20,669 nt of DNA from Clostridia bacterium (GCA_028699795.1 JAQVTZ010000009.1:1-20669), one strand, 5' to 3'. Numbered from the stretch's first letter, positions 1 to 7,202 are shown. The notes: generated from the letters alone by a model not told the origin. A program made the numbers and translations.

Positions 1-66
1 TTTGCAGAACGCAAGGCAAAAGAAGAGAAAATCGTGCGTTATACGATTTCACCCGTAGAGAAGTAA
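1..66 (+). CDS. 3' end of a biotin-dependent decarboxylase carboxyltransferase (alpha) subunit, partial
   Basis: Frame 1 is open from the window edge and gives 21 residues, ending ...VRYTISPVEK before TAA at 64-66. Only the tail is present, so identity rests on context: the next three genes encode the gamma, biotin-carrier and beta subunits of a Na+-pumping decarboxylase, and the alpha subunit is the usual upstream partner. The charged stretch (FAERKAKEEK) resembles the region just after the carboxyltransferase domain in oxaloacetate decarboxylase alpha / pyruvate carboxylase B-type proteins. It does not end in the KHGNIPL-type tail that I know from methylmalonyl-CoA decarboxylase alpha subunits, which favours an oxaloacetate-type enzyme; this is inference. 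No biotinyl domain closes the protein, consistent with the separate carrier encoded downstream. Confidence 0.55.
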   Translation, partial: FAERKAKEEKIVRYTISPVEK

Positions 67-73
67 GTGCGCC

Positions 74-523
74 ATGAATGCTGTGTTTGTAAATACAATA
101 CCTGCGGCAACGGCTATACCTGTCCAAGTTTCGACAGGGGATTCCTTCCTGATTGCACTGATTGGCATCCTTTTGGTGCTCGCCGTTTTGGTGGTGCTGA
201 TGGTCTGCATTCAAGTTATGGGGTTTGTTCTTATTAAATCTCCGCAATTTGTCGCAAAACATCCCCAACTTGCCACAAAGCTACTTAAACTGAAACATGT
301 TTTCAAGCGCAAGAACAACCATACCCAACAAAACATTTCTGTTGCGGTAAAAACAGAGCATAAAGAGATAGCCAAAGGTACTTACGGCGACCTTACGCTC
401 ATCAATACCGATGAACGGGAAGCCGTCATGATTATGGCAATTGTCGCCGATGCAACCAAGACGCCTCTTAACGAGTTGCGTTTTAAATCCATAAAAAGAA
501 TAGATGGAGGAGCCCTTAAATGA
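74..523 (+). CDS. oadG: OadG-family gamma subunit of a Na+-pumping decarboxylase
   Basis: 149 aa. The small gamma subunit anchors the carboxyltransferase to the membrane beta subunit in Na+-translocating decarboxylases. There is one strong transmembrane helix at about residues 24-54, rich in Leu, Val and Ile. A basic linker follows (KLKHVFKRKNN), then a soluble tail with the family-typical pattern EAVMIMAIVADA and, at the end, FKSIKRI. It is longer than many OadG proteins (about 80-120 aa) because of the linker. The start lies 7 nt after the alpha stop and has no good Shine-Dalgarno sequence, so translation probably depends on coupling. Its last 4 nt (ATGA) overlap the start of the biotin carrier gene. 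The family is divergent, so the call rests on topology, C-terminal pattern and context together. Confidence 0.8.
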   Translation: MNAVFVNTIPAATAIPVQVSTGDSFLIALIGILLVLAVLVVLMVCIQVMGFVLIKSPQFVAKHPQLATKLLKLKHVFKRKNNHTQQNISVAVKTEHKEIAKGTYGDLTLINTDEREAVMIMAIVADATKTPLNELRFKSIKRIDGGALK

Positions 524-906
524 AATACAAGGTAACACTCAACAATAAAATATACGAAGTAGAAGTCGAAAAAGGCGAAGCGGCAATCCTGTCGGAATAT
601 GAAGCTGCTCTCCCCAAAGCGGATGTTCCTCCCGCAACAGTCACGCCCGTGACCGCGTCTGTCGCTCCCCCTGCCGCTCCCGTTGCGGCCTCGGCAAATA
701 CAGTAAAAGCGCCTCTTCCCGGCAATATTCTCGCCGTAAAAGTAACCGAAGGCCAAAGCGTAAACGCGGGCGACATTCTTATTATTCTAGAAGCCATGAA
801 AATGGAAAACGAAATCAAAGCACCTACAAGCGGTAAAGTTGGCAAAATCTTGGTAACGAAGGGCGCAACCGTGCCGACAGGCGCGCCGCTTATCGAACTG
901 CTGTAA
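520..906 (+). CDS. Biotin carrier protein of the decarboxylase (biotinyl-lipoyl domain)
   Basis: 128 aa. It carries the CO2 group as carboxybiotin between the alpha subunit and the membrane beta subunit. The N-terminal part (1-30, MKYKVTLNNKIYEVEV) is the usual small beta-strand module. A flexible Ala/Pro/Val linker spans about 32-60. The biotinyl domain (about 61-128) contains the diagnostic EAMKMEN motif, with Lys94 as the expected biotinylation site, and the ending APLIEL. The start overlaps the gamma gene by ATGA and is preceded by GGAGGAG at about 505-511, a strong ribosome site, so it may be translated more than gamma. The organisation resembles methylmalonyl-CoA or glutaconyl-CoA decarboxylases, where the carrier is a separate subunit. 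Which substrate is used cannot be told from this gene. Confidence 0.93.
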   Translation: MKYKVTLNNKIYEVEVEKGEAAILSEYEAALPKADVPPATVTPVTASVAPPAAPVAASANTVKAPLPGNILAVKVTEGQSVNAGDILIILEAMKMENEIKAPTSGKVGKILVTKGATVPTGAPLIELL

Positions 907-917
907 GGGGTCGTGCT

Positions 918-2087
918 ATGAATTTAGGTGAAACATTAAAAAACCTTTGGAATACCAGCGGATTTGCCAATGCGGGCTGGCAACAAGCCATACTCATTGT
1001 GCTAGCCTTGTTTTTCTTGTTTTTGGCAATCAAAAAAAGGTTTGAACCCCTTCTTTTAGTTGGCATCGCTTTCGGTATGCTGCTTACCAATCTTCCCGTA
1101 TCGGGCGTATTCAATCCCGAATTTTGGAACGACCCTTCGGGCGTTGAATATGTAAAAGTGTTGCAACAGGGCGGACTGCTGGATATTCTTTATATCGGCA
1201 TTAAAACCGGTGTGTATCCCTGTTTAATATTTGTCGGCGTGGGCGCAATGACGGACTTCGGGCCGCTTATTGCCAACCCAAAATCTCTTATTTTGGGCGC
1301 AGCCGCGCAAGGCGGTATCTATTTGGTATTTATTCTTGCAGTCATGTTGGGCTTTAACGGCGGTCAGGCGGCATCTATTAGTATTATCGCCGGCGCTGAC
1401 GGGCCTACCGCGATATGGCTTACCAAAACTCTTGCCCCCGAGCTTCTTGCACCAATTGCCGTTGCCGCTTACTCCTATATGGCGCTTATTCCCTTGTTGC
1501 AACCGCCTTTCATGCGAATGCTTACCAACCAAAAAGAACGCCTTATTATAATGGAACCCGCGCGTGAAGTCAGCAAAAAAGAAAAAGTTATTTTCCCTAT
1601 CATGGTTACGATTGTAACCGTGCTGATTTTACCCGCTGTCGCCCCCCTACTTGGCTGTTTAATGTTCGGTAATCTACTAAAAGAAACAGGCGTAACGGAT
1701 AGGCTTTCCGATACCGCGCAAAACGCGCTGATGAACATTGTCACGCTGTTTTTAGGTATCTCGGTTGGCGCCACCGCTATGGCGGAAACTTTCCTTACCT
1801 TAAGCACGCTAAAAATTATCGCTTTAGGTCTTTTGGGATTCATCCTCGCCACCATTTGCGGTTTGTTAAGTGGCAAGTTGCTGTCGGTTCTCAGTAAAGG
1901 AAAAATCAATCCTCTTATCGGCGCGGCAGGCGTATCCGCCGTACCTATGGCGGCGCGCGTAGTGAATAAGGAGGGATTGCGCTACAATCCCGGCAATTAT
2001 CTGCTGATGCACGCAATGGGCCCCAATGTCGCAGGCGTCATCGGTTCTGCCGTTGCCGCAGGATTTTTGATGGCAATCTTCGGATAA
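918..2087 (+). CDS. oadB: Na+-translocating decarboxylase beta subunit (OadB family)
   Basis: 389 aa, polytopic membrane protein. It decarboxylates carboxybiotin and couples this to Na+ export. The two conserved regions are complete. One is GADGPTAIW with Asp161, followed by YSYMAL with Tyr187. The other is NPLIGAAGVSAVPMAAR, with Asn331, Gly335, Ser340 and Arg347. These keep the spacing of the residues shown to matter for Na+ pumping in Klebsiella OadB (Asp203, Tyr229, Asn373, Gly377, Ser382, Arg389), so the subunit looks functional. The ATG is preceded by AAGGGG at about 905-910. It is the last gene of the operon and a hairpin terminator lies 27 nt after the stop. OadB, MmdB and GcdB cannot be separated by sequence reading, so the symbol names the family rather than the substrate. 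Confidence 0.95.
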   Translation: MNLGETLKNLWNTSGFANAGWQQAILIVLALFFLFLAIKKRFEPLLLVGIAFGMLLTNLPVSGVFNPEFWNDPSGVEYVKVLQQGGLLDILYIGIKTGVYPCLIFVGVGAMTDFGPLIANPKSLILGAAAQGGIYLVFILAVMLGFNGGQAASISIIAGADGPTAIWLTKTLAPELLAPIAVAAYSYMALIPLLQPPFMRMLTNQKERLIIMEPAREVSKKEKVIFPIMVTIVTVLILPAVAPLLGCLMFGNLLKETGVTDRLSDTAQNALMNIVTLFLGISVGATAMAETFLTLSTLKIIALGLLGFILATICGLLSGKLLSVLSKGKINPLIGAAGVSAVPMAARVVNKEGLRYNPGNYLLMHAMGPNVAGVIGSAVAAGFLMAIFG

Positions 2088-2113
2088 CATAACAATACAT
2101 AAGTAACACTATA

Positions 2114-2150
2114 AAATGGATGTCTCTTAACAGGCATCCATTTCTTTTAT
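2114..2150 (+). terminator. Intrinsic terminator of the decarboxylase operon
   Basis: An 11-bp stem, AAATGGATGTC pairing with GGCATCCATTT (one G-T wobble), has an 8-nt loop and is followed by CTTTTAT. It starts 27 nt after the oadB stop. The stem could also act on the minus strand, where the following bases are TTTTAT, so it may serve as a back-up stop for tuf transcripts. Confidence 0.8.
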
Positions 2151-2284
2151 CCAATATCTATCGCTGCATTTACTGCGAATACCTTGCCATTAGAAAACAA
2201 GCGTACTGCCATATCCGGAGAAATATAACCTTGTTTGTTACTTGTGCAAAAATACCTTTGTAAGCAATCCTCTTTGCTTTGCAT
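2147..2284 (-). CDS. Possible small protein of unknown function between two terminators
   Basis: An open frame of 45 codons on the minus strand starts with ATG at 2284 and ends with TAA at 2147-2149, inside the T-tract of the convergent oadB terminator. The product begins MQSKEDCLQRYFC and ends FAVNAAIDIG. I do not recognise it. The middle (ISPDMAVRLFSNGKVF) reads like ordinary protein rather than low-complexity noise, so it could be a small gene or a remnant of a larger one. Against it: the ATG begins just after the tuf terminator, no promoter or good ribosome site is seen (the only GAGG is about 14 nt away, inside the terminator stem), and a stop-free stretch of this length can arise by chance. 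Confidence 0.2.
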   Translation of the reverse strand: MQSKEDCLQRYFCTSNKQGYISPDMAVRLFSNGKVFAVNAAIDIG

Positions 2285-2287
2285 AAC

Positions 2288-2316
2288 AAAAAGCTGCCTC
2301 GGTTGAGACAGCTTTT
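2288..2316 (-). terminator. Intrinsic terminator of tuf
   Basis: On the minus strand AAGCTGTCTC pairs with GAGGCAGCTT (10 bp with one G-T wobble) around an AACC loop and is followed by TTTTT. It begins 23 nt after the tuf stop. Confidence 0.85.
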
Positions 2317-2338
2317 ATCGTTATTGATAAATTTCTTA

Positions 2339-3550
2339 TTATTCTATGATAGAAGAGACAACGCCCGAACCTACGGTTCTGCCGCCTTCGCGGATAGCAA
2401 AGCGGAGGCCTTCTTCGATGGCGATAGGAGTGATGAGCGTGATTTCCATTTTTATGTGGTCGCCGGGCATAACCATTTCGACGCCGTCGGGAAGCTTAAT
2501 ATTGCCCGTCACATCGGTCGTACGGAAATAGAATTGGGGACGGTATCCGTTAAAGAAAGGAGTATGGCGTCCGCCTTCGTCTTTGGTAAGCACATACACT
2601 TGGCTGTTGAAATGGGTGTGCGGTTTAATAGATCCGATCTTGGCAAGAACTTGTCCTCTTTCGATCATTTTGCGATCTACGCCGCGGAGCAATGCGCCGA
2701 TATTGTCGCCAGCCATCGCTTGATCCAACAGTTTGCGGAACATTTCGACACCGGTAACAGTGGTTTCGATGGTGGGCTTAATGCCAACGATCTCTACCTT
2801 ATCTTGTACCTTAACCATACCTCTCTCTACTCTGCCAGTAGCAACAGTGCCGCGGCCTGTAATGGTGAAGACATCTTCTACGGGCATAAGGAAAGGTTTG
2901 TCTGTATCGCGCTCGGGAGTGGGAATGTATGCGTCTACGGCTTTGAGAAGCTCGCGGATGCAATCGCACTCGGGACCGTCTACATTGCCTTCCATACAGG
3001 CTTCCATAGCCTTGAGCGCCGAACCCTTAACAATGGGAAGATCGTCACCAGGGAACTCGTAGGAGCTAAGCAATTCTCTAACTTCCATTTCGACCAACTC
3101 GAGAAGCTCTTCGTCGTCTACCATGTCTACCTTGTTAAGGAAAACAACAATGTAAGGTACGCCAACCTGTCTTGCAAGAAGAATGTGTTCGCGGGTCTGG
3201 GGCATGGGACCGTCAGCTGCGGAAACAACAAGGATTGCGCCGTCCATTTGGGCTGCGCCTGTAATCATGTTTTTAACATAGTCGGCATGGCCGGGGCAGT
3301 CTACATGCGCGTAGTGACGGGTAGGTGTTTCGTACTCGACATGAGAGGTGTTGATTGTTATACCTCTTGCCTTCTCTTCTGGTGCCTTATCGATATCGTC
3401 ATATTTGAGGGCTGTGCCCTTACCGCCATCTTTTGCAGCGGCCGAAACCATCGTAATAGCGGCTGTCAGCGTGGTCTTGCCGTGGTCGACATGGCCTATG
3501 GTACCGACATTTACATGGGGCTTGGTTCTTTCAAACTTGGATTTTGCCAT
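2339..3550 (-). CDS. tuf: Elongation factor Tu
   Basis: 403 aa, slightly longer than the usual 393-400. The GTPase delivers aminoacyl-tRNA to the ribosome. All G-motifs are intact: GHVDHGKT (19-26), ARGITINT around 61-68, DCPGHAD (84-90, with catalytic His88), NKVD (139-142) and SAL (177-179). Domains II and III follow, with typical stretches such as GRVERG and a C-terminal GGRTVGSGVVSSI. The start MAKSKFERTKPHVNVGTIGH is canonical and is preceded by GGGAGGA at 3559-3565. It is the last gene of the str cluster but has its own promoter 45 nt upstream of the start, so it can be expressed independently of fusA. It converges with the decarboxylase operon. Confidence 0.99.
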   Translation of the reverse strand: MAKSKFERTKPHVNVGTIGHVDHGKTTLTAAITMVSAAAKDGGKGTALKYDDIDKAPEEKARGITINTSHVEYETPTRHYAHVDCPGHADYVKNMITGAAQMDGAILVVSAADGPMPQTREHILLARQVGVPYIVVFLNKVDMVDDEELLELVEMEVRELLSSYEFPGDDLPIVKGSALKAMEACMEGNVDGPECDCIRELLKAVDAYIPTPERDTDKPFLMPVEDVFTITGRGTVATGRVERGMVKVQDKVEIVGIKPTIETTVTGVEMFRKLLDQAMAGDNIGALLRGVDRKMIERGQVLAKIGSIKPHTHFNSQVYVLTKDEGGRHTPFFNGYRPQFYFRTTDVTGNIKLPDGVEMVMPGDHIKMEITLITPIAIEEGLRFAIREGGRTVGSGVVSSIIE

Positions 3551-3594
3551 TTAGTAGTTCCTCCCGAAATAATTCGTTTAGTTTAGTTTTTTAC

Positions 3595-3623
3595 ATTATA
3601 ATACAAATAAATGTAGTTGTCCA
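3595..3623 (-). promoter_or_regulatory. Sigma-70-type promoter of tuf
   Basis: On the minus strand TGGACA (3618-3623, five of six matches to the -35 consensus), a 17-bp spacer and TATAAT (3595-3600). It lies in the 130-nt gap between fusA and tuf, with the -10 box 45 nt upstream of the tuf start. No convincing terminator follows fusA, so tuf probably gets both read-through and its own transcripts. Confidence 0.85.
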
Positions 3624-3681
3624 CTTTTTGTAGAAGTTTTTTTGTTTTTTATAATCAATTGCTTTATTTTCGTCTATATCG

Positions 3682-5751
3682 CTAAGATTTTTTGCCTGTA
3701 ATACGCTCGAATTCGCTGCGGGGCACTTCGTTGTAACATCCCAGTTGCATCGTATAATTGCCTCTGCCTTGGGTTGCGCTTCGGAGCACCGTCGCGTATC
3801 CGAACATCTCGGACAGCGGTACATCGGCTTCGATAACTTTGAGATTCGAACGGTCTTCTATTGTCTTGATAGAACCCCGCCTCGAGTTGACTGTGCCTAA
3901 TACATCCCCCAAATATTCGTCGGGGCAAGTAACCTCGACCGCCATAATGGGCTCCAATATCGTTCCGCCGGCTTTGTTCACGGCATCTTTGAGTGCCATA
4001 GAGCCTGCGATTTTGAAAGCCATTTCGGACGAGTCTACTTCGTGATAACTTCCTTCTATCAGTCTGACCTTAAAGTCCACAAGCTCGTAGCCTGCCACAA
4101 TGCCGCCTTTCGCCGCTTCTTTGATTCCTTCTTCGACAGGTTTGATGTACTCTTTGGGGATTGTTCCACCTACGATTTCGTCTACGAATTCGTAGCCTGC
4201 GCCCGGCTCTTGCGGACTGACAATAATAACTGCGTGGCCGTACTGACCTTTGCCGCCCGATTGGCGTATAAACTTGCCTTCGCCCTTGGCTTCGCGCTTG
4301 ATGGTTTCTCTATATGCAACTTGCGGTCTGCCAACATTGGCTTCGACTTTATATTCGCGCAAAAGCCTATCCACTATTATTTCCAGATGCAATTCACCCA
4401 TACCCGCGATTATAGTTTGTCCCGTTTCGACATCCGTATAAGTACGGAAAGTGGGGTCTTCATCGGCTAATTTGGAAAGGGCAATGCCCATTTTCTCTTG
4501 ACCTATTTTGGTTTTAGGCTCGATCGCGACTTTGATAACGGGTTCAGGGAACTCCATTTTTTCTAGTAACACATGGTTGTTGATATCGCAAATGGTGTCA
4601 CCTGTCGTCACTTCCTTAAGCCCTACAACCGCAACGATTTCCCCGGCATGGGCTTCCTCGATATCTTGTCTGCTATTAGCGTGCATACGGAGAATACGGC
4701 CAACACGGTCTTTCTTCTCTTTGGTGCTGTTATAAACTTGTGTGCCAACTTTAAGCACACCGCTGTATACGCGGAAAAATGCGAGCTTGCCGACAAAAGG
4801 ATCGACCATAATCTTAAAGGCAAGCCCCGCCATTGGCTCGCTATCGCTGGAATGCTTGATAATTTCTTCGCCGTTATGGATCCCTTTGATTGGGGGAACA
4901 TCTAAAGGCGAGGGCAAAAAATCCACAATGCTATCCAATAGTTTTTGGACGCCTTTATTGCGGTAAGAACTTCCGCAAAATACGGGTGTAATCTTCATCT
5001 CTACGGTTGCTTTACGAACCACTTTAATGATTTCTTCGGGAGTAAAGTCTTCCTCTCCCGACAAAAATCTTTCTAAGAGCTCGTCATCACAATCGGCGCA
5101 AGCTTCCACTATCGCCATACGCGCCGCAGCCGCTTGTTCTTTGAATTCGTCCGGAATCTCTTCGGTATCGTATCTTGTCCCAAGATCGTCTCCGTAGAAG
5201 ATTACTTTGTTGTAGACTAAATCTATTATACCGCGGAAGGTATCTTCGGCCCCGATGGGCAAAACAAGAGGCAAGGGATTGGCATGCAATCTTGTCCTTA
5301 TCATACCCACAACTCTCTCGAAATTGGCACCGTTGATATCCATTTTGTTTACGAATGCGATACGCGGTACTTTGTATTTATCGGCTTGTCTCCATACCGT
5401 TTCGGATTGGGGTTCTACGCCGCCTTTGGCGCAAAACAACGCCACCGCGCCGTCTAATACACGCAAACTTCTCTCTACCTCGACCGTAAAATCGACATGC
5501 CCGGGGGTGTCTATCAGGTTAATCCTGCAGCCTCTCCATTGGGTAGAAGTCGCCGCGGAGGTAATCGTAATACCTCTCTCTTGCTCTTGTACCATCCAGT
5601 CCATGGTCGCCGCGCCTTCGTGCACTTCGCCCATACGATGAAGCCTGCCGGTATAGAATAATATACGCTCCGAAGTGGTCGTTTTCCCGGCATCGATGTG
5701 CGCCATGATGCCTATGTTTCTTACATTTTCCAATGCAAATTCTCTTGCCAT
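3682..5751 (-). CDS. fusA: Elongation factor G
   Basis: 689 aa from the chosen ATG. The ribosomal translocase GTPase. It opens with MAREFALENVRNIGIMAHID, and the P-loop AHIDAGKTT covers residues 17-25. Next come the switch I motif RGITITSAAT, the G3 motif DTPGHVDF and the G4 motif NKMD; domains II-V follow, with GMGELHLEI and the C-terminal GRGNYTM. The end, FERITGKKS, is near-normal. A GTG four codons further upstream (at 5763) is also in frame. I prefer the ATG at 5751 because AAAGGTGAT lies 7 nt before it and because EF-G proteins normally begin MARE. It is separated from rpsG by 200 nt containing a hairpin, more than in typical str operons, so expression may be partly uncoupled from rpsL-rpsG. 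Confidence 0.98.
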   Translation of the reverse strand: MAREFALENVRNIGIMAHIDAGKTTTSERILFYTGRLHRMGEVHEGAATMDWMVQEQERGITITSAATSTQWRGCRINLIDTPGHVDFTVEVERSLRVLDGAVALFCAKGGVEPQSETVWRQADKYKVPRIAFVNKMDINGANFERVVGMIRTRLHANPLPLVLPIGAEDTFRGIIDLVYNKVIFYGDDLGTRYDTEEIPDEFKEQAAAARMAIVEACADCDDELLERFLSGEEDFTPEEIIKVVRKATVEMKITPVFCGSSYRNKGVQKLLDSIVDFLPSPLDVPPIKGIHNGEEIIKHSSDSEPMAGLAFKIMVDPFVGKLAFFRVYSGVLKVGTQVYNSTKEKKDRVGRILRMHANSRQDIEEAHAGEIVAVVGLKEVTTGDTICDINNHVLLEKMEFPEPVIKVAIEPKTKIGQEKMGIALSKLADEDPTFRTYTDVETGQTIIAGMGELHLEIIVDRLLREYKVEANVGRPQVAYRETIKREAKGEGKFIRQSGGKGQYGHAVIIVSPQEPGAGYEFVDEIVGGTIPKEYIKPVEEGIKEAAKGGIVAGYELVDFKVRLIEGSYHEVDSSEMAFKIAGSMALKDAVNKAGGTILEPIMAVEVTCPDEYLGDVLGTVNSRRGSIKTIEDRSNLKVIEADVPLSEMFGYATVLRSATQGRGNYTMQLGCYNEVPRSEFERITGKKS

Positions 5752-5871
5752 TGTATCTATCACCTTTTATAAGATTAGATTTGATCCGTTTAGGTTTTCT
5801 ATTAAGAAAACTCGATTATATAATCGTGCCTTTCAAAACCCGCATTATCGGTCTATTGTTTTGCTAAAATG

Positions 5872-5893
5872 AAAAACGGTATAATATACCGTT
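5872..5893 (-). terminator. Hairpin between rpsG and fusA, possible terminator or leader stem
   Basis: AACGGTATA pairs perfectly with TATACCGTT around a single central base (a real loop would be 3-5 nt). On the minus strand it is followed by TTTTT, so it could terminate or attenuate transcription after rpsG. A TATAAT box is present on the minus strand at 5916-5921, just upstream, but no good -35 box accompanies it. If that is a promoter, the hairpin would sit at the very 5' end of a fusA transcript instead. The remaining gap 5752-5951 shows only AT-rich DNA and a 14-bp palindrome (CGATTATATAATCG, 5813-5826). Confidence 0.4.
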
Positions 5894-5951
5894 CTTTTAT
5901 AGGGTCTGTTCTTTAATTATAATACACAGAATAAATGTAAATATACAGAAC

Positions 5952-6422
5952 TTACCAACGGTAATGAGCGAACGCCTTGTTGGCTTCGGCCATACGATGG
6001 GTATCCTCTTTCTTTTTGAAAGCGCCGCCGGTACTGTTGTATGCATCCATAATTTCGCCCGCCAATCTTTGGTTCATGGTTCTTTCGGAACGCTTACGGG
6101 CAAATGTTACCATCCAACGGATGCCGAGTGTTTGTCTGCGGTCGGGGCGAATTTCGAGAGGTACCTGATAGTTGGCACCGCCTACACGACGGGCCTTGAC
6201 CTCAAGCACGGGCATAATATTTTCTAAAGCCTTTTGGAACACCTCGTTGGGTGCCTGTCCCAGCTTTTTTTGGATAATGTCGAATGCTTCGTATACTATC
6301 TTTTGTGCCACACCGCGTTCGCCATCCAACATCACTTGATTGATCAGTTTGGTGATCACTTTGGAATTATATTGGGGATCCGGCAAAACATCGCGTTTGG
6401 GCACTCCACTTCTTCTAGGCAT
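5952..6422 (-). CDS. rpsG: 30S ribosomal protein S7
   Basis: 156 aa, the standard bacterial length. It binds the 3' major domain of 16S rRNA and helps form the head and E-site of the small subunit. It starts MPRRSGVPKRDVLPDP, contains ENIMPVLEVKARRVGGANYQ and RPDRRQTLGIRW, and ends MAEANKAFAHYRW, all hallmark S7 stretches. An AGGAGGA site at 6430-6436 precedes the ATG. It lies 33 nt after rpsL and is almost certainly co-transcribed with it. In Escherichia coli S7 represses its own operon by binding the rpsL-rpsG gap. The gap here is too short for that structure, and no comparable element is seen. Confidence 0.99.
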   Translation of the reverse strand: MPRRSGVPKRDVLPDPQYNSKVITKLINQVMLDGERGVAQKIVYEAFDIIQKKLGQAPNEVFQKALENIMPVLEVKARRVGGANYQVPLEIRPDRRQTLGIRWMVTFARKRSERTMNQRLAGEIMDAYNSTGGAFKKKEDTHRMAEANKAFAHYRW

Positions 6423-6455
6423 ATTTGTGTCCTCCTATTCTATAAACGGCACCCT

Positions 6456-6827
6456 TTATTTGGGTTTTTTGGCGCCGTACTTGGATCTTCCCTGTTTGCG
6501 CTTTGCAACACCTGCGGCGTCTAAAGCACCTCTGATAATGTGGTACCTGACACCGGGGAGATCCCTTACTCTGCCTCCGCGTATAAGAACAACGCTGTGC
6601 TCTTGTAAATTGTGGCCGATACCGGGAATATATACCGTACCTTCCATACCGTTAACAAGACGCACTCTGGCTATCTTTCTGACAGCGGAGTTAGGCTTTT
6701 TGGGAGTGGTGGTCGTCACTGAAATACAAACGCCTCTCTTTTGAGGGCAGGAAGTCATCAGCGGCGCAAGCGATTTTTCGACCTTCCTTACTCTACCTTG
6801 CCTGATGAGTTGGTTAATTGTAGGCAT
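6456..6827 (-). CDS. rpsL: 30S ribosomal protein S12 (with Arg at position 88)
   Basis: 123 aa. It lines the decoding site and controls accuracy. The family core is intact: PQKRGVC (28-34), TTTPKKPNSAVRK (39-51) and GHNLQEHSVVLIRGGRV (71-87). Aligned without gaps to E. coli S12, Lys43 is kept but the Lys of RVKDLPG is replaced by Arg88 (codon AGG). In E. coli and Mycobacterium, Lys to Arg at this site is a classic streptomycin-resistance change. Asp89, the residue methylthiolated by RimO in some bacteria, is kept. AGGAGG lies 5 nt before the ATG. It is the second gene of the L7Ae-rpsL-rpsG-fusA unit, with a 62-nt gap to the upstream gene. Confidence 0.99.
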   Translation of the reverse strand: MPTINQLIRQGRVRKVEKSLAPLMTSCPQKRGVCISVTTTTPKKPNSAVRKIARVRLVNGMEGTVYIPGIGHNLQEHSVVLIRGGRVRDLPGVRYHIIRGALDAAGVAKRKQGRSKYGAKKPK

Positions 6828-6889
6828 TTAGTCCTCCTTTCTTGTCTACGGCACCGTTCTTTCAACCCAATTGAACGCCGCCAAGGCAG

Positions 6890-7144
6890 TCAGCCTGTAA
6901 TATCTTTTAGAATTCCCACAACTGCGCAATCCACATCCAACCCAAGCCTTTTTCCCAATTCTTTTTTGTTAAGCACGAATTTGAGCGTAAGACCTTTGGG
7001 GTTGCATAGTGCTGTCAGTTGTGTTTTAATATGTTCATCGGCATCCGTAGCGACCAGAACACACCGTATCCGATCGGATTTAATCCCGCGAACGACTTGT
7101 CTGATACCGGCAACTTTGTTTGCGCCGTCTGCATGAACGCTCAT
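6890..7144 (-). CDS. rplGB: L7Ae/L30e-family RNA-binding protein (YbxF-like), first gene of the str unit
   Basis: 84 aa from the chosen start. Members of this family bind kink-turn RNAs. The Bacillus subtilis homologue YbxF/RplGB is encoded at the same place, between rpoC and rpsL. The sequence has the family layout: GANKVAGIRQVVRGIKSD at the start, the central strand VLVATDADEHIKTQL, then KKELGKRLGLD and a hydrophobic end, VVGILKDITG. A longer frame runs to 7195. I chose the ATG at 7144 because GAGG lies 6 nt before it, because the protein then has normal family length, and because the longer version would use poorly conserved residues and sit almost on the transcription start. A near-perfect promoter lies about 60 nt upstream. 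Confidence 0.9.
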   Translation of the reverse strand: MSVHADGANKVAGIRQVVRGIKSDRIRCVLVATDADEHIKTQLTALCNPKGLTLKFVLNKKELGKRLGLDVDCAVVGILKDITG

Positions 7145-7172
7145 AAAAGACCTCGTTTTAGCATAATACGAT

Positions 7173-7202
7173 ACAAAGAGCCTGCATATCTGCAAGCTTT
7201 GT
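7173..7202 (-). promoter_or_regulatory. Stem-loop in the 5' leader of the L7Ae-rpsL-rpsG-fusA mRNA
   Basis: On the minus strand AGCTTGCA pairs with TGCAGGCT (8 bp, one wobble) around a GATA loop. The stem continues below as ACAA with TTGT after a 2-nt CT bulge. It lies at the very start of the expected transcript, because the -10 box is at 7204-7209, so it would form near the 5' end of the mRNA. No T-run follows, so it is not a terminator. A role in mRNA stability or in regulation by the encoded RNA-binding protein is possible but unproven. The bulge does not fit the 3-nt kink-turn rule. Confidence 0.5.

Noticed and set aside
2279..3586. A 435-codon open frame on the + strand, one of the longest in the window
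   Set aside because: It lies exactly antisense to tuf and arises from tuf codon bias. It has no ribosome site, and its protein (many His, Cys and Phe) resembles no family.
5752..5763. GTG start of fusA four codons upstream
   Set aside because: The ATG at 5751 has a better-placed AAAGGTGAT site and gives the canonical MAREF start of EF-G.
5813..5826. TATAAT inside a palindrome as a fusA promoter
   Set aside because: The nearest -35-like word (TTGAAA) is only 10 bp away, and the 17-bp position holds GCGGGT.
6828..6889. Regulatory hairpin between the L7Ae gene and rpsL
   Set aside because: TTCAA/TTGAA and CGGC/GCCG can pair, but the stems are short and separated by an asymmetric loop; too weak to list.
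7145..7195. A longer form of the L7Ae-family protein
   Set aside because: The extra 17 residues cover the leader stem-loop and start only a few bases after the expected transcription start. The ATG at 7144 has GAGG at ideal spacing.
7173..7202. Kink-turn in the leader of the L7Ae-family gene
   Set aside because: The bulge is 2 nt, not 3, and tandem sheared G-A pairs do not follow it, so I call it only a stem-loop.
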